In this document: positions 1-4,829 of the stretch, in pieces
Position numbering within the stretch: position 1 is the first letter of the stretch
Layout of the letters: each line of letters opens with the position of its first letter
NCBI GenBank assembly: GCA_905215055.1
Contig: CAJMOH010000093.1
Coordinates: 1-6,154 of the forward strand
Length of the DNA stretch: 6,154 nt
Source of the DNA: an uncultured bacterium
GTDB lineage: Bacteria > Bacillota > Clostridia > Oscillospirales > Acutalibacteraceae
Reading direction: 5' to 3'
Program-made: the position numbers and the translations under genes
Notes under the pieces: model-generated
Seen by the model: the letters and a program-made list of their open reading frames with translations, nothing else
Told to the model about the DNA's origin: nothing
Database searches by the model: none

Positions 1-8
1 TTCACCAT

Positions 9-98
9 GGAGAAGTACCCAAGTGGTGAAGGGGCTCCCCTGCTAAGGGAGTAGGCCGGGAAACCGGCGCAAGGGTTCAAATCCCTTCTTCTCCGCCA
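9..98 (+). tRNA. tRNA-Ser (anticodon GCT), complete with CCA
   Basis: A class II tRNA that reads the serine codons AGC and AGU. The acceptor stem pairs GGAGAAG (9-15) with CTTCTCC (88-94), followed by discriminator G95 and an encoded CCA (96-98). The D stem is CCC (18-20) with GGG (31-33). The anticodon stem is CTCCC (35-39) with GGGAG (47-51) around the loop CTGCTAA, which puts anticodon GCT at 42-44. The long variable arm typical of tRNA-Ser is a perfect 5-bp stem, GCCGG (55-59) with CCGGC (64-68), closed by a GAAA tetraloop. The T arm is AAGGG-TTCAAAT-CCCTT (71-87). Only 8 bp of upstream flank are visible, so its promoter, or a preceding tRNA in an array, lies outside the window. Confidence 0.97.
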
Positions 99-99
99 G

Positions 100-141
100 A
101 CTGAGTCTGGACGCAATTCGCGTTCTGGACTCAGTTTTTTT
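100..141 (+). terminator. Intrinsic terminator of the tRNA-Ser unit
   Basis: It begins one base after the tRNA CCA. ACTGAGTC (100-107) pairs perfectly with GACTCAGT (128-135). The inner helix ACGC (111-114) with GCGT (120-123) closes a 5-nt loop, and a run of T follows from 135 to 141. The tight spacing makes this the natural end of the tRNA transcript. Confidence 0.9.
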
Positions 142-214
142 ATTTCATTAAGACTTTTATGATTTCTTCTCCCGTTTTCAGCGGGGATCTATTTTACAAC
201 AGTCTCATAGGCCG

Positions 215-256
215 AGCCGGGCGCGGTTTGCGTTCCAGGCCCGGCTTTTTCTTTTT
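215..256 (+). terminator. Second intrinsic terminator, no gene of its own
   Basis: AGCCGGGC (215-222) pairs perfectly with GCCCGGCT (239-246). The T-rich tail TTTTTCTTTTT follows from 246. The orientation is + strand; the reverse side has no T run. No gene lies between this hairpin and the previous terminator. It may be a back-up for read-through from the tRNA, or the end of a short untranslated transcript from 142-214. It lies upstream of the uvrA-like promoter, so it cannot attenuate that gene from that promoter. The 73 bp in between (142-214) hold no recognisable gene or convincing promoter. Confidence 0.8.
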
Positions 257-277
257 CCCTTCCGCCGCCCGTTCTGA

Positions 278-306
278 TTGCCTCTCTTTGACAGACATGC
301 TATACT
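278..306 (+). promoter_or_regulatory. Promoter of the uvrA-like gene (extended -10)
   Basis: The -35 box is TTGCCT (278-283) and the -10 box is TATACT (301-306), with a 17-bp spacer. TG at 298-299 makes it an extended -10 element. Transcription would start near 312-314, giving a leader of about 35 nt. It sits just after the second terminator, so the gene has its own promoter. No LexA/SOS box or other operator is evident by eye. Confidence 0.75.
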
Positions 307-330
307 GAAACGTGAAATCAGGCAACGAGT

Positions 331-336
331 AAGGAG
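331..336 (+). promoter_or_regulatory. Ribosome binding site of the uvrA-like gene
   Basis: AAGGAG lies 10 nt before the ATG at 347. This fixes the start there. The frame is open further upstream to a TTG at 278, but that codon lies inside the -35 promoter box and has no ribosome binding site. Confidence 0.85.
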
Positions 337-346
337 CGAGACAGCT

Positions 347-2851
347 ATGGCTGACAGAAGAAATCCCGGCGCGCCTCGGGAAATTCAAATTTACGGGGCA
401 CGGGTCCACAATTTGAAGAACATTGACGTCTGTGTGCCTCTGCATCAAATTGTGGGGGTGGCAGGGGTTTCGGGCTCTGGAAAGTCCTCCCTGGCTTTGG
501 GCGTTCTCTACGCGGAAGGCTCCCGCCGGTATTTGGAGGCTCTTTCCACCTACACCCGCCGGCGCATGACCCAGGCCGCGAAAGCCGATGTGGACCAGGT
601 GCTGTATGTGCCGGCTGCTCTGGCGCTGCACCAGCGGCCCGGGGTGCCGGGAATCCGCAGCACCTTTGGAACCGGGACAGAGCTGCTGAACTCCCTGCGG
701 CTGATGTATTCCCGGCTGGCCAGCCACCAATGCCCCAACGGACACCAGGTTCCTCCTACTCTAGCGGTGGCGGCAGGCCAGGCCTTGACCTGCCCGGAGT
801 GCGGCGAAACCTTTTACGCCCCCGGCGCGGAGGAGCTGGCCTTCAATTCCCAAGGCGCCTGCCGGACCTGCGGAGGAACCGGAATTGTGCGAACGGTGGA
901 CCGCTCCACCCTGGTGCCGGACGACTCCCTGACCATCGACCAAGGGGCGGTGGCTCCCTGGGGAACGCTGATGTGGTCCTTGATGGTGGACGTCTGCCGG
1001 GAGATGGGCGTACGCACCGACATCCCCTTTCGGGAATTGACCGAACGGGAAAAGGACATTGTCTACAACGGCCCAGCGGAGAAAAAACATATCTTTTACT
1101 TGAACAAGGGTACGGGTCAGACCTCGGAGCTGGATTTTACCTACTACAACGCCGTGTACACGGTGGAAAACGCGCTTGCCAAGGTGAAGGACGAGAAAGG
1201 CATGAAGCGGGTGGAAAAGTATTTGACCGAGGGCGTCTGTCCGGACTGTCAGGGCACCCGGCTTTCTCAGGCGGCGCGCGCCCCCCGGCTGCGGGGGATT
1301 GGCCTGGACCAAGCCTGCCGGATGACGCTGACCGAGCTGACCAGCTGGGTGGACGGCATACCGGACTCCCTGCCCGAAGAGATGCGGCCGATGGCAAGGA
1401 GCATTTGCCAGTCCTTTCAAACGGCGGCCCAGAGGCTGATCGAGCTGGGCTTGGGCTATCTGGCCTTGGACCGGGCGGCCTCCACCCTTTCCACGGGAGA
1501 ACGCCAGCGGATGCAGCTGGCCCGGGCTGTCCGCAACCGCACCACCGGAGTGCTTTATGTGCTGGACGAACCATCCATTGGCCTGCACCCCTCCAATATT
1601 GTGGGCTTAACTCGGGTGATGGACGACCTGGTTGCCGACGGAAACTCCGTGCTGCTGGTGGACCACGACGCCCAAATTCTCGCCCACGCCCAGTGGATCA
1701 TTGAGATGGGGCCAGAGGCTGGCGCCGGAGGAGGCACTGTCATCGCCCAGGGAACGGTGGAGCATTTGGAAAAAGATCCCGCCTCTCAGATCGGGCCGTT
1801 TCTCTCTGGCAAGGCCCAGGTGATGGTCCGGCAGCGGGTTTCCAAGGACCAACTCTTCGCCAAGGGCAGAATCCACCTCTCCACGGAGGCTATCCACACG
1901 GTAAGGCCCCTGGAGGTGGACATCCCCCGGGGCAGGCTTACCGTGGTCACAGGTGTGTCCGGCTCTGGAAAAACCACCCTGATTCTGGAGAGCCTGATCC
2001 CCGGGCTGGAGGCCGCTGTCAACGGAACCAGACTGCCGGAGCATGTCCGGGCGGTGGAGGCCCCCGGCATCCAGCGGGTGAAGCTGATTGACGCCACGCC
2101 CATTGGCATCAATGTGCGAAGCACTGTGGCCACCTATGCCAGCGTCCACGACGAGCTGCGGAAGGTCTTTGCCCGCACGCCCGACGCCAAGGAGCGCGGC
2201 TTCAAGGCGGGGGATTTCTCCTACAACACAGGAAAACTCCGGTGTCCCCTGTGCGACGGCACCGGCTCCATCAGCCTGGACGTGCAGTTTCTGCCAGATG
2301 TGGACATTCCCTGCCCGGAATGCCGCGGCTCCCGTTATGGCAAGGAGGCCGGGCTTGTAAAGCATCGGGGAAAAGGCGGCCTGGGCTACTCTCTGCCCCA
2401 GCTGATGGCAATGGACATCCACACCGCCTTGGAGGCCTGCAAGGATTTGAAGGTGGTGCGCCAAAGGCTTCAGGTGCTGGAGGATCTGGGTCTGGGGTAT
2501 CTGACGCTGGGCGAGGCCACCCCCTCCCTGTCCGGCGGCGAGGCCCAGCGGCTGAAGCTTGCCAGCGAAATGGACCGGGGCCAGGAGGATTCCGTGTTTG
2601 TGTTTGACGAACCCACCATTGGCCTGCATCCCTTGGATGTGCGGACGCTTCTTGAGGTATTTCAGACACTGATCCAGCAGGGGGCCACGGTGGTGGTGAT
2701 CGAGCACGATTTGGACGTGATCCGCAACGGAGATTACATCATCGACATGGGACCGGGCGGCGGTCAGGATGGCGGACGGATTGTGGCCGCGGGAACTCTG
2801 GAGGAGATCACCGCCTGCGAGGAGAGCGCAACCGGAAAATTTTTGCGGTGA
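347..2851 (+). CDS. uvrA: UvrA-family excinuclease ATPase, short form without UvrB-binding domain
   Basis: An 834-aa protein, against roughly 940 aa for canonical UvrA, the DNA damage sensor of nucleotide excision repair. Both ABC ATPase modules are visible. Module I has Walker A GVSGSGKSS (residues 40-48), signature LSTGERQR (381-388), Walker B VLYVLDEPSIGLHP (402-415) and His440. Module II has Walker A GVSGSGKTT (536-544), LSGGEAQR (728-735), Walker B VFVFDEP (750-756) and His787. Zinc modules are C149/C152/C172/C175 and C633/C636/C656/C659, both CX2C-X19-CX2C; a further CPDC lies at 298-301. In canonical UvrA about 120 residues of UvrB-binding domain separate the CPxGH-like segment from the first zinc module. 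Here only about 20 residues (129-148) do. This matches class II (UvrA2-type) proteins, some linked by the literature to damage tolerance or export of DNA-binding drugs. Canonical repair with UvrB is therefore doubtful. The first signature has T where G is usual. Family assignment is firm; the exact role is inferred. Confidence 0.93.
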   Translation: MADRRNPGAPREIQIYGARVHNLKNIDVCVPLHQIVGVAGVSGSGKSSLALGVLYAEGSRRYLEALSTYTRRRMTQAAKADVDQVLYVPAALALHQRPGVPGIRSTFGTGTELLNSLRLMYSRLASHQCPNGHQVPPTLAVAAGQALTCPECGETFYAPGAEELAFNSQGACRTCGGTGIVRTVDRSTLVPDDSLTIDQGAVAPWGTLMWSLMVDVCREMGVRTDIPFRELTEREKDIVYNGPAEKKHIFYLNKGTGQTSELDFTYYNAVYTVENALAKVKDEKGMKRVEKYLTEGVCPDCQGTRLSQAARAPRLRGIGLDQACRMTLTELTSWVDGIPDSLPEEMRPMARSICQSFQTAAQRLIELGLGYLALDRAASTLSTGERQRMQLARAVRNRTTGVLYVLDEPSIGLHPSNIVGLTRVMDDLVADGNSVLLVDHDAQILAHAQWIIEMGPEAGAGGGTVIAQGTVEHLEKDPASQIGPFLSGKAQVMVRQRVSKDQLFAKGRIHLSTEAIHTVRPLEVDIPRGRLTVVTGVSGSGKTTLILESLIPGLEAAVNGTRLPEHVRAVEAPGIQRVKLIDATPIGINVRSTVATYASVHDELRKVFARTPDAKERGFKAGDFSYNTGKLRCPLCDGTGSISLDVQFLPDVDIPCPECRGSRYGKEAGLVKHRGKGGLGYSLPQLMAMDIHTALEACKDLKVVRQRLQVLEDLGLGYLTLGEATPSLSGGEAQRLKLASEMDRGQEDSVFVFDEPTIGLHPLDVRTLLEVFQTLIQQGATVVVIEHDLDVIRNGDYIIDMGPGGGQDGGRIVAAGTLEEITACEESATGKFLR

Positions 2852-2858
2852 ACCAATC

Positions 2859-2896
2859 AAAAAAGCCAGGCACAGCCCTCTGCTGTACCTGGCTTT
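2859..2896 (-). terminator. Terminator between convergent uvrA-like and pduL genes
   Basis: AAAGCCAGG (2862-2870) pairs with CCTGGCTTT (2888-2896). An inner helix ACAGC (2872-2876) with GCTGT (2882-2886) surrounds a 5-nt loop. On the - strand the hairpin is followed by six T (complement of 2859-2864), a good terminator for pduL. On the + strand only TTT follows directly, with a later T6 at 2907-2912, so termination of the uvrA-like transcript here is plausible but weaker. The hairpin fills most of the 63-bp gap between the two stop codons. Confidence 0.85.
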
Positions 2897-2914
2897 GTCT
2901 CTGCTCTTTTTTAA

Positions 2915-3481
2915 TTACAGGATGATCTCGCCGTCCACAGTGCCGGGCAGGGCGGCGGCGTTGGCCTCATCGGTGTCCACATGCATGGCCAGAGCGTACT
3001 TAGGGCTGACACGGCACACCACGTCGCCGAAAATCAGGCCGCGGCCGTTATAATCCACCTTGACGGAAACCACTTGCTTGTCCACCACGCCGGCCTCCTT
3101 GGCCTCGTCGGGGTTGAAATGGATATGACGCTTGGCGGCGATGACGCCCTTTTCAATGGCCACCTCCCCAGCGGGACCACGAAGCGTGCAGCCGGGAGTG
3201 CCTTCCAGATCGCCGGACTCGCGAATGGGCGCCGTAATGCCCAGCTTGCGGGCGTCCGTCAGGGAAATTTCCACCTGGGTTTCAGGACGGGTGGGACCCA
3301 GAATGGACATCTTCATGGCGCCCTTGGGGCCTACCACCTCGACCTTTTCCTCGCAGGCAAACTGGCCGGGCTGAGAAAGATCCTTTTTATTGGTCAGGGC
3401 AGCGCCCTTGCCGAACAGGGTTTCCAGGTCCGCCTCGGACACATGGACATGGTGAGCGGATGTTTCAACCATTACTTTCAT
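2915..3481 (-). CDS. pduL: PduL-type phosphate acyltransferase (phosphotransacylase)
   Basis: A 188-aa protein of the PduL family, which interconverts acyl-CoA plus phosphate with acyl-phosphate plus CoA. It is unrelated in fold to Pta. Family landmarks in order: HHVHVS (10-15) with metal-ligand candidates H11 and H13; KDLSQPGQFA (33-42); LGPTRPETQVEIS (61-73) including E71; TDARKLG (75-81); ESGDLEGTPG (88-97); RHIHFNP (118-124) with H119 and H121; and HVDTDEANA (167-175). Length suits a single complete two-barrel protein. It starts directly at the first barrel with no N-terminal encapsulation extension, and no microcompartment shell gene is nearby. A cytosolic role in acetyl-phosphate/acetate metabolism with an acetate kinase encoded elsewhere is therefore more likely than propanediol use. 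The family usually has Arg before HVH; here it is His10. It is a single-gene unit with its own promoter and terminator. Confidence 0.95.
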   Translation of the reverse strand: MKVMVETSAHHVHVSEADLETLFGKGAALTNKKDLSQPGQFACEEKVEVVGPKGAMKMSILGPTRPETQVEISLTDARKLGITAPIRESGDLEGTPGCTLRGPAGEVAIEKGVIAAKRHIHFNPDEAKEAGVVDKQVVSVKVDYNGRGLIFGDVVCRVSPKYALAMHVDTDEANAAALPGTVDGEIIL

Positions 3482-3489
3482 GGGGAGTT

Positions 3490-3497
3490 CCTCCTTT
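3490..3497 (-). promoter_or_regulatory. Ribosome binding site of pduL
   Basis: On the - strand AAAGGAGG is followed by 8 nt and then the ATG at 3481-3479. This near-perfect site picks that ATG. An in-frame upstream ATG at 3505 would place the site inside the coding region and has none of its own. Confidence 0.9.
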
Positions 3498-3522
3498 AAA
3501 ATCATCAGCAGCTTGCAAGAAT

Positions 3523-3551
3523 ATTGTACTACTGCCCGGCAAAAATTTCAA
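3523..3551 (-). promoter_or_regulatory. Promoter of pduL
   Basis: Read on the - strand, the -35 box TTGAAA (3551-3546) and -10 box TACAAT (3528-3523) are separated by exactly 17 bp. Transcription should start near 3515-3517, giving a leader of about 35 nt. No riboswitch-like structure is seen in that short leader. Confidence 0.8.
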
Positions 3552-3557
3552 TGGCAA

Positions 3558-3587
3558 TTTACACAGGCTCCCTCTGTGTGCTACAAT
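3558..3587 (+). promoter_or_regulatory. Promoter of the uracil-DNA glycosylase gene
   Basis: The -35 box TTTACA (3558-3563) matches consensus at 5 of 6 positions. The -10 box is TACAAT (3582-3587), 18 bp away, with TG at 3579-3580 as an extended -10. The start would fall near 3594, about 20 nt before the ATG. Its -35 box lies 6 bp from that of the divergent pduL promoter. Confidence 0.75.
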
Positions 3588-3603
3588 TTAAAAAACTGCT
3601 GTG

Positions 3604-3608
3604 AGGAG
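3604..3608 (+). promoter_or_regulatory. Ribosome binding site of the uracil-DNA glycosylase
   Basis: AGGAG, within GAGGAGAAGG, lies 6 nt before ATG 3615. It decides between that start and longer in-frame possibilities upstream. Confidence 0.85.
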
Positions 3609-3614
3609 AAGGCT

Positions 3615-4193
3615 ATGATCAATCATTGGAACGAGCTGCAGGACGCCTGCATGTCCTGCCAGAAATGCGGCCTGTGCGAAACCCGCCAGCATGTGGTGTT
3701 CGGCGTGGGAAACCCCAAGGCCCAGGTAATGTTTGTGGGAGAGGGTCCCGGGGAAAATGAGGACCTGCAAGGGGAACCCTTTGTGGGAAGAGGCGGGCAG
3801 CTGCTGGACAAAATGCTGGCCGCTGTGGACCTGGACCGGAAAACCAACGTCTATATCACCAACATTGTCAAGTGCCGACCGCCCCAAAACCGGGACCCCC
3901 AGCCCCAGGAGCAGGAGGCCTGCCTGCCCTGGCTGCGAAACCAGTTTGCCCTGCTGCGGCCGAAAATTTTGGTGTGTCTGGGGCGGATTGCCGGGCAGAA
4001 GCTGATAAAGCCGGACCTGAAAATCACCAAGGAGCACGGCATCTTTTTTGACAAGGGCGGCACCCTGATGATGGCCACCCTCCACCCCGCCGCGCTGCTG
4101 CGCAATCCCGCCCAAAAGCCCGCCGCCTTTGAGGACTACTTAAAGCTGCGGGAAAAGATTGACGAGCTGGGGTGCGATGCGGCAAAGCAATAA
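3615..4193 (+). CDS. Family 4 uracil-DNA glycosylase (iron-sulfur type)
   Basis: A 192-aa enzyme that removes uracil from DNA as the first step of base excision repair. The family 4 active-site motifs are GEGPGENED (42-50, motif A) and HPAALLRNP (157-165, motif B). Between them lie PFVGRGGQLLDKML (55-68) and NIVKCRPPQNRDP (83-95). Four cysteines at the positions expected for the [4Fe-4S] cluster are C15, C18, C87 and C103. C12 and C21 are additional cysteines in the same N-terminal stretch. Length is normal for the family, and the Glu/Asn-containing motif A separates it from family 1 Ung. The start is ATG 3615, 6 nt after AGGAG at 3604-3608. The frame is open back to 3480, but that extension covers the promoter and has no family similarity. 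Some related proteins are the N-terminal part of phage DNA polymerases; nothing of that kind is seen here. Confidence 0.95.
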   Translation: MINHWNELQDACMSCQKCGLCETRQHVVFGVGNPKAQVMFVGEGPGENEDLQGEPFVGRGGQLLDKMLAAVDLDRKTNVYITNIVKCRPPQNRDPQPQEQEACLPWLRNQFALLRPKILVCLGRIAGQKLIKPDLKITKEHGIFFDKGGTLMMATLHPAALLRNPAQKPAAFEDYLKLREKIDELGCDAAKQ

Positions 4194-4197
4194 AGCG

Positions 4198-4236
4198 AAA
4201 CCCGGGAAAGCCAAAGGGCTTGCTCCCGGGTTTTTT
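4198..4236 (+). terminator. Terminator after the uracil-DNA glycosylase
   Basis: AAACCCGGGA (4198-4207) pairs with T4224 plus CCCGGGTTT (4225-4233). An inner helix AAGCC (4208-4212) with GGCTT (4217-4221) has a 4-nt loop, and GC at 4222-4223 is bulged. Six T follow at 4231-4236. It starts 5 bp after the stop codon. The - strand side has an interrupted T-rich tail (TTTCGCTTTATT), so it may also end the convergent acetyltransferase transcript, whose stop is at 4246. Confidence 0.9.
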
Positions 4237-4245
4237 ATCAGCAGT

Positions 4246-4829
4246 TTACATGCTGGCATGGAAAACGCGGTGCTCGTTTTCAAAAAACTGCGTTTCCGTC
4301 ATGCCGCAGACCACCTGATTCCAATAGCGGCCCTCGTGGTAATACATGTCCCGCTGGATGCCCTCCACCACAAAGCCCAGCTTTTTGTGCAGGGCCTCGG
4401 AGGCGCGGTTCCCCTCAATATAGCCATTGTTCCACTTGTGCATTCTCCGCTCCTGGAACAAGTACCGGCCCAGCATGCGATAGGCCTCTGTCCCATAGCC
4501 TTTGCCCCGGTCCTGGGGATTGATTACAATCCCAATGGGGCCAAACGTACCGTGCCGCTCGTTGACATTGAAAAGGTTCGCGATTCCAACATGCTTGCCC
4601 TGGCTGTTTTCAATGGCAAAGCAGAGATAGGGCAGCTGCTCCGGGTCGGTAAACTCCGAACGGCCTTTGTACTGCTCCACATCCACCGGCAGGTCAATTT
4701 CCTCATTGAAAAAAAGCGCCCCTGGCTGTCGAACATGTGGTAAATTAAGGACTCCCAATCCTCCGCCCTGGGGTGGCGCAAGGTAATCAGGCCATTTTTC
4801 CAATAATACCGGGAAGTGTCAATCTCCAC
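4246..4829 (-). pseudogene. GNAT-family N-acetyltransferase (RimJ/RimL-like), frame broken at a T7 run
   Basis: The product would acetylate an amine on a protein or small molecule using acetyl-CoA; the substrate cannot be told. Translation starts at GTG 4829 and reads VEIDTSRYYWKNGLITLRHP through residue 40 (FF at 4715-4710). That frame then leaves the family and stops at 4524, giving a 101-aa product. The other reading frame takes over from NEEIDLPVDVEQY (4707 on) and continues to TAA at 4248-4246. Joining the two needs one extra T, or a -1 slip, in the run 4715-4709, and gives 194 aa, a normal length. In the joined protein the acetyl-CoA loop is NPQDRGKGYGTEA (104-116), and the second helix region is NRASEALHKKLGF (141-153). 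Both are intact, so the gene shows no decay apart from this one base. It could be a recent mutation, a sequencing or assembly error in a homopolymer, or genuine slippage. It is the downstream partner of the flippase-domain gene. Confidence 0.85.
4709..4715 (-). other. Seven-base homopolymer at the GNAT frame break
   Basis: Seven A on the + strand, so on the - strand CGC is followed by seven T and then CAATGAG. The upstream frame reads CGC TTT TTT TCA, while the downstream frame reads TTC AAT GAG. Adding one T restores a continuous acetyltransferase. Runs of this kind are prone to indels, sequencing errors and RNA polymerase slippage. Confidence 0.85.

Noticed and set aside
288..306. TTGACA at 288-293 as the -35 box of the uvrA-like promoter
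   Set aside because: It is only 7 bp from TATACT. The correct 17-bp spacing is met by TTGCCT at 278-283, so the perfect hexamer is coincidental or a minor contribution.
278..346. N-terminal extension of the uvrA-like protein from TTG 278
   Set aside because: The extension overlaps the -35 and -10 boxes, lacks family similarity, and AAGGAG points to ATG 347.
1607..2860. A 417-codon open frame on the - strand opposite the uvrA-like gene
   Set aside because: It lies wholly across the second ATPase module of UvrA, has no recognisable domain, and has no ribosome binding site of note. It is a shadow.
3480..3614. Longer uracil-DNA glycosylase starting at 3480
   Set aside because: The added 45 residues cover the promoters and leader and do not resemble the family. 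A good ribosome binding site precedes ATG 3615.
2641..4193. The UvrA-like and uracil glycosylase genes as a DNA repair or defence operon
   Set aside because: A convergent metabolic gene with its own promoter and terminator separates them, and each repair gene has its own promoter. There is no shared transcript and no other defence gene.
4246..4803. A separate 185-aa acetyltransferase starting with MEKWPDYL at 4803
   Set aside because: Its first ~30 residues are the wrong frame of the true N-terminal half, which begins at GTG 4829. Family similarity in this frame starts only after the T7 run.
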